Position numbers and translations under genes: made by a program. This document shows positions 47,571-59,600 of a stretch of DNA of 64,000 nt, in pieces. Where the stretch lies: NCBI GenBank assembly GCA_954871525.1, contig OX940865.1:10926606-10990605 (forward strand). Reading direction: 5' to 3'. Within the stretch, counting starts at the first letter, position 1. Every line of letters begins with the position of its first letter. The stretch comes from Parietaria judaica (taxonomy: Eukaryota > Streptophyta > Magnoliopsida > Rosales > Urticaceae). The notes under the pieces were generated by a model. That model saw only the letters and a list, made by a program, of their open reading frames with translations. It searched no databases and had not been told where the DNA came from.

Positions 47571-48090
47571 TTGCATCAGCAAAAACCCCTACAAAATTCA
47601 AGCATTGAGTGAGCGAGCTTACCTGAAGAAGTTGCTAGTGAAGGAGGTCGCGATTTGCAGAGTTAGGTCTCGAGGAGAAAACGCAGAGGATAGCTCGAGA
47701 TAGAAGGCAGAGTTAGGGCACGAGAGGACAACTCGAGGGAGAAGGAGCTCGCGATTTGGACAGTGAGAGAAAACGAAGGCTAGGGCAGAGCTCGAGGGAG
47801 ATGAGGGAGAAGAGGGAGAAAATGATTTGAGGGTAATTAGGGAAAACAAAGTATAAAATGAGTATAATTTAGATTATTGAAACTTTGAGTACTTTTTTAT
47901 ATAGTTTGAATTTTATTAAGGCTTTTGCTAATAAGTCCTTATATTATTGAAACAAAAACTATTTTATTATATCATCGAGTACAAAATTAATAATCGAGTA
48001 TTAGTTGGGTTTTAAAGAGGTTTAAAATTACGATAGTGCCCACAAAAAATAAATGGCTCGTTTGGTGGGAGCCGGAGGGTGAAAGGAGAG

Positions 48091-49926
48091 ATGGAATCGC
48101 CGTGGTACTGGTCGGCGGCGTACTTGATACTGGTGGTGGCGGTGGTGCGCAAGGTGGATGACGTCAGCACCATCCCGGCGGTGCCGAGGAGGAAGATCCC
48201 CCCTCCGCCGCTGGCTTTCCGGGCCCACGACGGGTCCTTCAAGATCCTCCAGGTCGCCGATCTCCACTTCGCCAACGGCCCCCTCTCCCGCTGCCGCGAC
48301 TTCCCCTTCGCCTCCGCCGCCGAATTCCGCCGCTGCTCCGACCTCAACTCCACCCTCTTCCTCCGCCGCCTCCTCCGCGCCGAACGCCCCGACTTCCTCG
48401 CCTTCACCGGCGACAACGTCTTCGGCCCTTCCGCCTCCGACGCCGCCGAGTCCGTCCTCGCCGCCTTCGCCCCCGCCATCGAGGCCGGGATCCCCTGGGC
48501 GGCCGTGCTCGGCAACCACGACCACGAGTCCACCATGGACCGCCCGCAGCTCATGCTCTTCCTCTCCCTCCTGGACTACTCCCTATCTCGGGCCGCGCCG
48601 GAGCAGGCCCCGTCGGAGGCGCGCGTCGACGGGTTCGGGAACTTCGATCTCCGTGTGCTGGGCGCGCCCGGGTCGCGCTCGGCTAACGCCTCGCTACTGG
48701 ACCTCGTCTTTCTCGACAGCGGGGACCGGGAGACCGTGGGAGGCGTCCGCACCTACGGCTGGATCAAGGAGTCCCAGCTGCGTTGGCTCGCTCGACGGTC
48801 TCAGGTGAAACACTCTTCTTTATCACTACAAAACCAGTTTCAGTTTGTGCTAGGAAACATACACACGATTGTGTTGGGTTGTTTTACACTGATCTCATGT
48901 ATTTGTTCATAGAGAGAATCACGAAAATTCACATAAAAACTTTTCCTTTTCTCTTGTGATTCGGTTGTAATGCAAGCTGACCAGCGGCGCAGCACGAAGC
49001 CGCGAGCTGCAAACTCACGGCACGTTCACGGCTTCTTCGGCCGGGAAGATATTTGTTGGGAAAGCAAGAGGTTGTTGCAGCGACTGCAGCCAGCCGCGAC
49101 CTCTCTTGCGGCTTTGGCCTCGGAATGTGAAAATGCCATTTGCCTGCTTGTGTTATAACCGATCCTTGTCTCTCTGCTTGTAAAGCTGCAAACTCATGGC
49201 ATGGCACGGTTTCTGCGGCCGTGAAGATAGTTGTCGAGGGACCTCAATCGAATGTTCGTTTTAAAAGAAAAAGAGAAAGAAAGAAAGCGAAAGGTTGTAG
49301 CGGCTGCAGGCAACCGCGACCTCTCTCGCGGCTGTGGCCTCGGAATGTGAAATGCGCTGTTTGGCCAGCTTGCGTTGTAACTGACCTTTGCCTCTCGGCA
49401 TGCGAAGTAGTAGACTTCACTTCTTGTGAAAACTTCGTTTGTTAAATATGCTTCATTGATCTTAAGACAGGTTCATCACGACCATCACTCAGATCTGGTT
49501 AAGCAGCCGAGCGAAGTGGCGCTGGCGTTTTTCCACATTCCAATCCCGGAGATGCGGGGCTTGTACCAGAAGAAGATCGTGGGGGAGTTCCAGGAAGGGG
49601 TGGCGTGCTCGTCGGTCAACTCGGGGGTGCTGCGCAGCCTGGTGGCTCAGGGAGACGTGAAGGCTGTCTTCGTGGGCCACGATCACAAGAACGACTTCTG
49701 CGGAAACCTGGACGGGATATGGTTCTGCTACGGCGGGGGGTTCGGGTACCACGCTTACGGGAAGCGTGGGTGGGCGAGGCGAGCGAGGGTCATCTCCGCC
49801 CAACTCGCTAAGGGAGACGGCAGTTGGAGCGGGCTCGAGAGCATCAAGACGTGGAAGCGCCTTGACGATGAAAAGCTCACCAAAATCGACGAGCAGCTTC
49901 TTTGGCAGGCATCAACTTTTACCTGA
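48091..49926 (+). CDS. Purple acid phosphatase, PAP28/29 type
   Basis: Metallophosphoesterase, probably secreted or in the endomembrane system. Two exons, 48091-48804 and 49471-49926, with a GT-AG phase-0 intron, give 389 residues, the usual size for the small PAP28/29 group. A hydrophobic N-terminal segment (YWSAAYLILVVAVV) is a signal peptide or anchor. The metal-binding motifs appear in order: VADLHF, TGDN, GNHDHE, then FFHIP and VGHDH in exon 2, followed by GGGFGYHAYGK. All of these blocks are intact, so the enzyme may be active even though relatives are often annotated as probable inactive. Exon 1 is strikingly GC-rich, giving open antisense frames that are artefacts. The start ATG is only 152 bp from the end of the Mutator-like element, so most of the original promoter may be displaced. 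Confidence 0.92.
49006..49412. repeat. Imperfect tandem duplication in PAP intron
   Basis: Two diverged copies, about 49006-49189 and 49188-49412, share CTGCAAACTCA, GCCGCGACCTCTCT/ACCGCGACCTCTCT, TGGCCTCGGAATGTGAAA and a Pol-III-unlike GC-rich body. The second copy has an AAAG-rich insertion. It is noncoding. Confidence 0.65.
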
Positions 49927-50932
49927 TTCTGCTGTTTATTTTTTGTCACCATTTATCATTTACACGGTAATTCTTCCATTTCTGTCAATTGATTGTAAAT
50001 AGAAGGTTTTGATCAAAATTGGAAATAAACTGAACAGTTGTGAGATAGAAATCGTGAGAGAATTTTTTTTGGAGAAAGCTCTATTGAACAAGCTTGAGAA
50101 TTTGTGAAAGATCTTTAATCAAGTTAAAGCAAGAACAATTCTTACAGACATTATGCAGAATTTGTCCATTTAATTTCAAAAATAAACTGGGTTTGAGCGT
50201 TTGATATGCTGTGATCCGGGTACGAAAACTCAACAAATAAATCGACAATGATTATGGCCTACGAGAATTCATCGAGACGATGATGAATTCTCTTCTTCTT
50301 TGTTCAATTAAGTTCTGAAAACAACAAAGTACAAATCAAATCCTTCCAGAGCGAGGTTCGAAGCTCTTATAAAGTGGTACTACCGATTTTATTGAATTTT
50401 ACAAGTGGTTCTCTTAAAGTTTCAGCCGACGAGAAGCTCTTTGTTACAACAACTTTTAAATTTCTCCATCGCTCGCTATTTTATTGACTCGCTCTATGCT
50501 ACGCCGGTGGAAGCATGACCATGATCGTGCTCAGCTGCGCATGACATCCGTGTCTCTCAATCCATCGCCGTCATTGACCACCGTGGAAATGTGCGTCTTG
50601 TTGTAACCGTTGCAATCCTTAGATTTTTTTGTTGTTGTTGTTGTCGTAAAATTCATACTTTTTAAGGGTCACACTTTAGATTTGTGTAGGACCACAAATT
50701 TCATGAAAATAATAATACGGTGGACGTGGTTGTCAATTTCTTTGACGAACTCTCTCGACCTCTTGGCTAGGTTAACTAGAGTAGACTATCCACAAACTCT
50801 GATATCTCCTCTTGACGAATTGAAAAGTCTAGCACAAGGCGCAACGTAGTGTATCCCGCTTAAGTTATAGGGTTCCGGTTTCGGGTTATCGTGTAAAGTC
50901 GTCCAATATGTAAACAAAGTGAGTGTTGTAAG
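49927..50932. other. PAP 3' region and spacer
   Basis: The PAP 3' UTR is followed by unremarkable intergenic sequence. I see no gene and no clear repeat. Confidence 0.55.
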
Positions 50933-51293
50933 CAGGACCGTGCCTGAGATTTTCGGGGCCCTAAGCAAGAAGAATTTTGAGACCCCCTACCGTAATTGCG
51001 AAATTCAATTTTAATGCAAAAGTGTATAAAATATTTTCATATACATAAATTCTCATTAAAATAAGAGGCATTTAGCAGTTTAAGAAGCAAAAGTACTCAT
51101 CAACTCTGCATAATCGAGTTTCTTTTTTCTGCACGCACAACTGTGAGTAGTATGGTCAGCGTAATTCGGTAGACAATCCAATCATTTGGATAATTACAAT
51201 TCAATTCTTGTATGTAATCTAAAACATCGATCGCTCTCTTCCTGTCTGTTGGCAAGCTCACACTTAGGATTTCTAATTCTTTCAAGAGATATC
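50933..51293 (-). pseudogene. hAT transposase C-terminal relic (left part)
   Basis: The minus strand encodes LKELEILSVSLPT then DWIVYRITLTILLTVVRAEK, matching the C-terminal dimerisation region of plant hAT (zinc-finger MYM-like) transposases. The element end CAGGACCGTGCCTGAG is at 50933. The relic is interrupted at 51293 by the LTR retrotransposon and resumes at 63377. Substitutions and a frame shift near the junction show it was already decayed. Confidence 0.7.
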
Positions 51294-52150
51294 TGTTGAC
51301 GTGGTTTCCCACCTCAATCAGTCAAGTGTGACTTGTGAGCGTATGATAATTTTGGATGAAACAATTTGGTGGAATTCGATCTCTCGCGTTGCAAACTCAC
51401 GATTCACTCACGATATATATATATGTATGTATATAAGCGATATAAATAAGACGAGGGATTTTTTATAGAGGTTCGTCCCAAAGCGGTAGTTGACTACTTC
51501 CTCTGTTAGTTTATTGCGACAGTGAACATAGACGGATAGCTACAGGCAGCTAGATCTCGTCTGAGAATAGAAAAGAAAAGAAGAGAGAAGAAAGAACACA
51601 ATGGGATCTTTAAGTGAACAAGAATGCCGGGTAGGATTTCTTCGGAGTATTCTCTCAAGGTTGTAAGTATGCGTGTGTTGATCTGAGCTTGAGCTTGGCA
51701 TTTATAGGCTTCAATTCTTCCCGTTGGATTTCCAGGAATCGAGGGGTCTTCACTCCGTGCTGACCGGGTTGAATGGACGATCTGGCTGCACGTGTCCCAT
51801 GACTTCGTTCTCGTCGTAGTGTTTGAATTTATGTCCGTTGGAGGCTTGACTCCGTGCTCCTGGTCTTCCGTCTGAGTTTGAAATGGGATGCCGGGTAGAG
51901 TATATGACGTCTCTACCCTCGTCTTTCTGGACTGATGTCGAATGGATTTGGGCTTTAGAACTCATTGGGCCGAGTAGCCTGTATCCGTAGGTTCTTGGTC
52001 TGATTGAGAATCTCTTTGGGTTTCTCAAATGGGCTTTTACGAATACCAGTTTATTTCTTTAAAGCCTTTTATCATGGTTTCTAAATTTAATTAATTCACA
52101 ACCTTAGCGCTTTATGTCATATTAAATAATGACGAATTTGTACATCAACA
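51294..52150 (-). repeat. 3' LTR (857 bp)
   Basis: On the minus strand it starts TGTTGATGTAC and ends CCACGTCAACA (5'-TG...CA-3'). By eye it differs from the other LTR by about 11 substitutions and one 6-bp indel in a TA-repeat. A TATAAAT box lies at 51706-51700. Confidence 0.95.
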
Positions 52151-52165
52151 GTTAGCCCCCTACTA
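52151..52165 (-). other. Polypurine tract
   Basis: AGTAGGGGGCTAAC on the minus strand directly abuts the 3' LTR, in the position and composition of a plus-strand primer. Confidence 0.75.
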
Positions 52166-52931
52166 TAAAAAATACGAAGTAAATTTTATAGTATTTACTC
52201 GATGAAATCATGTAAAATTCGTGCCGGATAGGATTAATTAAATTTGTGACTTTTGCCGCAAATCTGCATAATCCGGGCAAGATTTTGGATAATTTCGAGA
52301 TCAGATGGACGGATAGGGTCTTGAAGCTGTAACCGTCGCTTCGAATTTTGGGCGGGAACAGTTACAACACGTGTCCCATTTTGCGGAGTTTGAAGAGAAT
52401 AAACTCTTCACATTCTCCTAACACAGCTGTCGTGCTGACGTGTCTCCGGATAGCTCGCTGATCTCAACCGTAGGATGAGGTTTGTTGCGATTTTTGAGGA
52501 AACTCTAACCGTAGGATCAGTGACAATTTTCGAGTATAAATACTCGAGTGACTCGGATTAAATGGGCACGTCTCTTCAGCTTCAGCCCGTCGCACGTCTT
52601 TCGAAGGTAACCTCTTTCTCTTTCCTCTATATATACTCCGTGTGGCATTCGAATATCATTTTCGAATTTTAGAGAGAGAAGAACTTCGAATTTTAAGAGA
52701 GAGAAGCTCTGCGTCCGCCATTGTTGAAGGGGTCATCAGGTTTTCTTCGTGTTTTAGAGATCCAGGTTCTTCAATTTTTCTTGAATCTTTTCTCTGCGAG
52801 TCTGTTTGAAAGTTTTCTAGGCTTTTTCGGTTTTTCTTGAATCTCTGCATACATCAGTTTCTGGGTAGCTTTTTCTTAGATTTTTTGTGCTCGTCTAGAT
52901 AGTTTTCGGTTTTTTATAGGATACTTATAAA

Positions 52932-55721
52932 ATGGGCCCTAAAAAGACGGTCTCGAAATGGCAGACGGAGTTTCTGACTATAGATTCTCCTAAGTCAGTT
53001 CTAACACCTAAAGATCTGGTTAGGATCCGGGTAGAATATAAGATTCCCTTATCGATAGAGCTTAGATTGCCGGGTCCGGATGAACATGCCGACGAGCAGA
53101 ACTCGGACGGCTGGATCTGTGTATATCAGAGGTTTTTTGAGTCCGGGGGGCTTAGATTTCCTATTCCTGAGCTCATCCTAAGGTATCTTAGTTACCTAGG
53201 GGTTTCTATCGGATCTTGATGGCTTTTCTTGTCCGGTCCCATGAGTGTTTGTATTCACTTACAATCTGGGATCTGTTGACGGACTTGGTCATCAAGGCCA
53301 ATGGTCAGGCTAAGGGTAGGTTTTTCCTATCCGTCAAGGAAGGGGAGATCATAACCGGTCTTCCCAAGAAGGAGAGTGCTTGGACCCACAAGTATTTCTT
53401 CTTCATGGCCGGTCAGGAAACGCTCGGTTCTTGGCCGGGCTATAGGAATGAATGGGTCCACGAGATAGGTAAGATTCTGGGTTGGGTTTTCTAATTTTTC
53501 TTATTCGGCTGTTCTTGTGTGTTTGCTAATTTCCTGTCTCCATCTTATGCAGTCGAGGACCCTGAGAAGCCTAAGTCTCGTCCGATCACAGAAGAGTAGA
53601 AGGCTTTGAAGAGGAAGCTTTTTCCTTCTGGTCCGGAGCTGTGGTCGAACTTCACGAGGGAGAGGTTTGAAGCTGCCGGGCTTTGGGCTGAGCCTGACGA
53701 GGAGGAATTTCCGGGTATAATTTCTGAATCTGTCTTTTTGGTTTTGTTTTGTATTTGTCTATTTTATTTTTTCTAAGTGTGGATTTTTGACGTGTAGAGG
53801 ATATGGATGCTCTTCGCCCGAAGGGTCAGAGTCTTCGCCAGAGGCGGAGACAGGAGGGTCAAACCGGGGGTTCGGCTTCGGCTGGAGCTGCTCGTCAGGA
53901 GACGAGTAGGCGGGTTGAGGAGAGGGGATCTGGCGCATCTGCGCCGGCTAAGGCTGCTCGTCAGGAGACGAGTAGGAGGAACGATGTGACTCCTGCTCGG
54001 GAGCCTCTTGCTGAGGTCGCCTCCGAGGCGATCAAGAAGAAGGGCGTCGTCGAACTCTCTGACGACGGGGACAGCACCCCGGAGGCTACGCGTTTGGCGA
54101 AGCCTTCGGAGAGGGAGGTGGTCCCTCCTTCTGCTCCTGCTCGTCCTTCCAAGGGTGTGATCCGTCCCTCTCAGGACGGAGTTCTCCCGAGGACGGGCTC
54201 AGAGGTGGCCGCGAAGAGGCCGCACGAAGGAGAGGACTCCGGGGTCCGGAAGAGGGCGAAGGGGGATTCGGCCCCGAAGGAGGTGGCGAAGAGGGACGTG
54301 GTCCCGAAAGGAGGTGCGAGGGCCTTGGAGAAAGGCAAGGGGGTTGCTCGGGAGAGCGAGCGCCCGAAGGAGGCCTCCCGAGGTGAGGCGAGGGAGACGG
54401 GGTTGATTCCCCCGGTGGTTGAGGGGCAGGCCAGGGAGAAGATGGTCTCCCGGAAGGCGGGGTGCACTTGGATGGGGGACAAGGGTCTCCACAAGGCGCC
54501 TAAGGTGGCGGCCGGTCTTCTCCGGCAGATAACAAACGGTGGGGTCGGCAGGGTCCCCAGGAATATTGCCGAGAAGAGGCCGTAGAAGGATGTGGCTGCG
54601 GCTACAACTCTGGTAAGCATTGCCGGCTTAAGATTCGGGTTTCTATTTATTCCTTAATTTTTTTCTAACTTTGGTTTTTGGACGTGTAGCTCGTCGCCTC
54701 TATCAACGACATGGTCCTCGATTATGAGGACCAATTATATGAGGCTAGAGAGGGCGCGCAAGCCTCCGAGCAGCTCGCGCTGAAGGAGAGGGAGTTGGCT
54801 GATGCCGTGGATGGCATCCGGGTGAAGGCGGAGCAGATCGTCGTCATGGGCAGGAAGGTCGCCGCCTGTGATGCCAGGATCAAGGGGCTCGGGAATACAG
54901 TTGTTGATCTCCGGGAGAAGCTGGCAAATGCTACCCGGACGATCGAGGAGGCTTAGAGTGCGAGCGAGGCGGCCGCCAGGCAAATGTTGGCTTCTGACGC
55001 GGCTAAGGGACGGGCTGAGGAGTTGGCCAAGAAGAAGGAAGAGGAGGCTCTGGTCTTGAAGGAGGACGTGCAGCGCCTTGCTGCTGAGCTGGCTGAAGCC
55101 CGGCAACAATCTGTTGATCGCGAGGCCGAGAAGAAAGCTGTCCGTGCCCGATACCGCCGAAATGTGGAGGAAAGGGACGCGCTAACCGCGTGGTACAAAG
55201 GTACGGCCGCCGACAATAGTTGCTTGGATCAAGCCGAAGGTTGCCTCGAGCTAATCCAAGACATTATTGACGGTAACGTCCAAGATTTTGAGGCCGAGAA
55301 GGAGGTCCTAGAAGGCAATGCTGCTCGCTACCAAGCTCTCTTGGATGCGGTTCCGGCACCGTTGATAGGGTCTCCGGCTCTGTCTCCAGATGCCGAGCTG
55401 ACCGGTGTTCCTCTTGTAGATCTGAGCCTCCGGTCTGAGCAGTCGTCCGCCAAGGAGTCCGCCTCTGAAGATCCCGTCGTCGAGCCCGTTGTTGAAGATC
55501 ATGTGGCAGGGGAGACCACCGTCGATGAGCCCACCTTGCCCGCCATCGCTGATACCGAGGAGGTGATCCTCGAAGAGCCGACCCTGAACGAGCCCGTCGT
55601 TGCCGAGGAGACCGTCGCTGAGGAGCCGACCGAGCGTGGAGGCCAGGCCGATGAAGAAGGAGAAGAGGAGAAGGAGAAGGAGGACCGAGAGGTCGCGGAG
55701 GTACCCGGGGTCGACACATAA
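52932..55721 (+). pseudogene. Antisense multi-exon extra gene of the retrotransposon (aORF), disabled
   Basis: It lies between integrase and the 3' LTR on the strand opposite to gag-pol. Four exons with GT-AG introns, 52932-53468, 53553-53714, 53798-54612 and 54690-55721, join in phase except at one internal frameshift near 53215. The first exon resembles the plant 'putative gypsy type transposon' domain (LPGPDEHADEQNSDGW, FESGGLRFPIP), which is known from antisense ORFs of Tat elements. Exon 3 is basic and Arg/Lys-rich. Exon 4 is a long coiled coil ending in an acidic Glu/Val repeat tail. In-frame TAG stops at 53597, 54583 and 54954 disable it. A TATATATA at 52628-52635 could drive it. Its function in Tat elements is unknown. 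Confidence 0.8.
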
Positions 55722-56173
55722 AGTGTCCCCCTTTTTTTTTTCAATTAATAAGGCCTAAGGCCAAGACAATTTCTATGGGCAAGTCTACGGCGACTTGAAC
55801 CTTTTTTTTGTAAAGTTTGGATATGCCCGTGGTTAAGGCCTTTGCTTATTTCGTATTTATATTATGCTCTTGATTTCTCGCTATATTCTATTCGTTCGTG
55901 TTTTTAAATTATTTCTAATCGTACTTTTCTATATTTGCTTTCCTATTTGAGGTTCCGAGTGTCCTGCCGTATACTCGGACGAATGATAAAAAGTGTTGGA
56001 AACTCCAAAATTTACTAAGTATGGACAATGTACGGGTACCTTGTGGTGTGATTGCTCCTTCAATGCTTCCGTTGAGTATTCCTTGCTCGTCTGTCATAAT
56101 AACCTGTAGGTCTTTTGTTTCTGAAAAAACATATTTGTAGATGCCACATTCGTATAATTATATATTTCAAAAA

Positions 56174-56455
56174 AGATTAGGCTTGTCGCCTTAAGGAACG
56201 GGTTGGGTACCCGGTTAGGTTTATCAACCATTGTGGTGGGTTTGTTACCCGGATAGGCTTGTTGCCCTATGCGACGGGTTGGTTACCCGGGTAGGCTTGT
56301 TGCCTTATGCAATGGGTTTGTTACCCGGGTAGGTTTGTTACCTTATGTGAGGGGTCTGTTACCCGGGTAGGTTTGTTACCTTATGTGATGCCCGGGTAGG
56401 TTTGTTACCTTAGGTGATGGGTCTGTTACCCGGGTAGGCCTGTCGCCTTGACGGG
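56174..56455. repeat. 38-bp minisatellite inside the retrotransposon
   Basis: The core ACCCGGGTAGG starts at 56285, 56323 and 56361 (38-bp steps), with shorter and more diverged units on both sides. It sits between the convergent ends of pol and the antisense gene. Confidence 0.85.
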
Positions 56456-56636
56456 AGTTTCGTGACATGTTTCCTTTTAGGCCGGCTCTATTGAGTCTTG
56501 CGATTCGTAGTTCTCGGGCCTATTTGGTTTTGGGCTTGGATTGAGACTGCGCCCATTGTTTAGGATGGGCTGCCTACGTACCCCATCTTTGGGGATCAAG
56601 TCATTACGTAGTTCAGGGGAGACCGGGTAGGTCGGG

Positions 56637-59600
56637 TTAGGTGTAGTATTTCCTTAAGTGCATGGCATTCCAGCTGCGGAGGACTCTTGTTCCATCCGGA
56701 GTGGCTAGCCGGTATACTCCAGGTTTTACTACTTCGGTGACGATGTAAGGTACTTCCCAGTTAGCCCCGAGCTTGCCCGCATTCAGCTCGGCGGTGTTCT
56801 GGAAAACTTTTCTGAGGACCAACTCTCCCACTATGAATTTTCGACGTTTGACCTTTGAATTATAATACCTAGCTATCGAGTTTTGGTAGTTGGCAATTCT
56901 TATCAAAGTTTGTTCTCGTCTTTCGTCGATGTAGTCGAGCTGGTCTTCCCTCATTTCGTCATTGATTTCTGCATCCAAAGGGGCGAATTCCCTTCGAAGG
57001 CTGGGTGTCTCTATCTCTGCTGGTATCACGGCCTCAGTGCCGTGTACCATTGAGAAAGGGGTTTCCCCGGTGGCCCTACGCGGGGTAGTTCTGTAGGACC
57101 AAAGGACTCCTATGAGCTCGTCTGCCCATCGTCCCTTTTTGGTGTCTAGGCGTCTCTTGATTCCGTCCACTATTACCCGGTTAGCTACTTCGGCTTGACC
57201 ATTGCCTTGAGGATATCTCGGAGTGGACGTGTTCAAGGATATTTTCCAGTTTATGAAGAAGTTTTGGAATCTCGTTGAAATGAATTGTGGTCCATTGTCA
57301 GCTATTATCTCTTTCGGGAGGCCGAATCTACTGATGATGTTCTTCCATAGGAAATTTTCTACATCAACATCTTTAATGTTTGCGTACGACTCTGCCTCCA
57401 CCCATTTTGAGAAGTAGTCGGTCACGACGAGTAGAAACCTCTTCCCAGCCGGGGCCAGGGGGAAAGGTCCTACTATGTCCATGAACCATTCCATGAACGG
57501 GTACAGGACCGAGACTGATGAGAGTTCTTCTGCTGGTCTATGTATGGATGGGGAGTGTCTCTGGCATTTGTCGCACCTTTTGGCATAGGTTTCGCTGTCC
57601 GCCAACATAGTGGCCCAGAAAAAGCCTTGCCTTTTTGCTTTGTTTGCTAAAGATCTTCCTCCCGAATGGTTGCCACATTCTCCCGAATGGATTTCGTGAA
57701 GTACTATTTGAGTTTCGGTCTTTCCTAGGCACCTTAGGTAGGGTCCGGTATAGCTACGTTTGTACAATTTTTCCCCGATCATGCAAAATCTAGCGCTTTG
57801 GATCCTTAGTTTCCTAGCTTTTTGCTTGTCTCGAGGTTTGGCCCCGGTTAGGATGTAGTTAATGATTGGGGTCCTCCAATCATCCTCTTCCATTCGGATA
57901 TTGCAAACTTCGCGGGTTACGCTGGGTTCGTCTATCGTTTCGACCGGGATTATCATTTTGACCTCGGGGTCTGAAGTCGAAGCTAATCCGGCCAGTGCGT
58001 CTGCTGACGCGTTTTCACTCCTCGGTATTTGGACTATTTCGACGTGTTCGAATTGTTGAATTAAGCCTTTTACTACCGAGAGGTATTTTTCCATCCTGTC
58101 ATCTTGGGTAGCATATTCGCCACTGATCTGACTGGTAACTAGTTTTGAGTCGGAGTGGGCCCTTACTTTCCGGGCTCCCACGACTTTTGCTAGTTTGAGG
58201 CCGGCGATGAGGGCCTCGTATTCGGTCTCGTTGTTTGTCGCGTGGAATTTCAGTCGAAATGATTGTTCCAACACTTCTCCTGTGGGGGATATCAAACGAA
58301 TTCCGATCCCGGATCCGCCTTGGTTTGACGCGCCGTCGACTTCGAGTTTCCATTCTCCGTCCTCGTGGCCCTCTTTTGAACCGTCGGCTGGTAATTCGAT
58401 GAGAAAGTCAGCCAATACTTGTGATTTCGCATAGGTTCAGATCTTGTATTCTATGTCGAATTCGCTTAACTCGACGGCCCATTTCGTGAGCCTTCCCGAT
58501 TGATTCGGGCTATGGAGGATGATTCTCAAAGGTTGGGTGGTCATTACCATGATGGTATGGGATTGGAAATAAGGCCGAAGCTTCCTCGCTGCGGTTATCA
58601 TTGCTAGTGCGAGTTTTTCTATTGCCGGGTATCTGGTTTCAGCATCTTCCAAAGATTTGCTGATATAGAAGATCGGCTTTTGCTCTCCGCGGTCTTCTCT
58701 CACGATTACTCCACTCACCGCCGATGGCGAGACAGCCAGATATAAAAACAATGGCTCTCCCAAGATTGGTCTAGTGAGTATTGGTGGGGTGGAGAGGTAC
58801 CTTTTTAGCTTTTGGAAGGCCTCTTCGCACTCTTCGGTCTATTCGAACTTTTTGTTACCTTTCAACAGCTTGTAGAAGGGTAAACATTTGTCCTTAGCTC
58901 TTGATATGAACCGGTTAAGAGCGGCGATTCTCCCAGTCAGCCTTTGCGTCTCTCGAACAGTCCTTGGGGAGGGCATGTTCTGGAGGGCATTTATCTGGTC
59001 GGGATTGGCTTCTATACCTCGCTGGGTGACCAGATAACCTAGGAATTTTCCTGAAGTTACCCCGAAGGTGCATTTCGTCGGGTTGAGCTTCATTTGATAC
59101 TTTCGTAGTATGTCGAAGCAGTCTTCTAGGTGGGATACATGATCCGTTGCTTGGGAGGACTTTACCAACATGTCATCGATGTAGACTTCCATAGTTTTAC
59201 CGAGTTGTTCGGCGAACATTTGGTTGACTAATCTTTGATACGTGGCTCCGGCGTTTTTTAATCTAAAGGGCATAACTTTGTAACAGTATATTCCTCTATC
59301 GGTTATGAATGCCGTTTTTTCTTGGTCCTCGGGGTGCATTAGGATCTGGTTGTATCCCGAGAATGCGTCCATGAACGAAAGTAGTTCATGCCCACATGTT
59401 GCTTCGACTAGACGGTCGATATGGGGCATTGGGAAACTGTCTTTGGGACAAGCTTTGTTAAGGTCGGTAAAGTCGATGCAGACTCTAGCCTTCCCGTTTT
59501 TCTTCTTCACGACTACTGTATTTGCTAACCAGTCCGGGTATTTGACTTCCCTGATGGATCCGGTCTGCAGCAGTTTTGTGACTTCTTCATTTACGGCTTG

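Larger units (their letters stand above)
41602..47938. mobile_element. Non-autonomous Mutator-like element (about 6.3 kb) with satellite and captured gene
   Basis: The left end reads GGGCTTTTTAGCAAAATACT and the right end, reversed, reads GGACTTATTAGCAAAAGCCT; the first 20 bases agree at 16 positions, and similarity continues into the AT-rich subterminal zone. The flanks give an imperfect 8-bp target duplication (TAATATTA versus TTATATTA). A third copy of the terminus enters the window at 63742. There is no transposase. The contents are a terminal minisatellite, a tRNA-like sequence, a 3.4-kb satellite and a broken ZSWIM7-like gene. The right end lies 152 bp upstream of the PAP start codon. 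The alternative, two separate terminal fragments around unrelated DNA, is not excluded. Confidence 0.6.

Noticed and set aside
48012..48554. Minus-strand ORFs opposite PAP exon 1
   Set aside because: GC-rich shadow frames with low-complexity Gly/Glu/Arg content.
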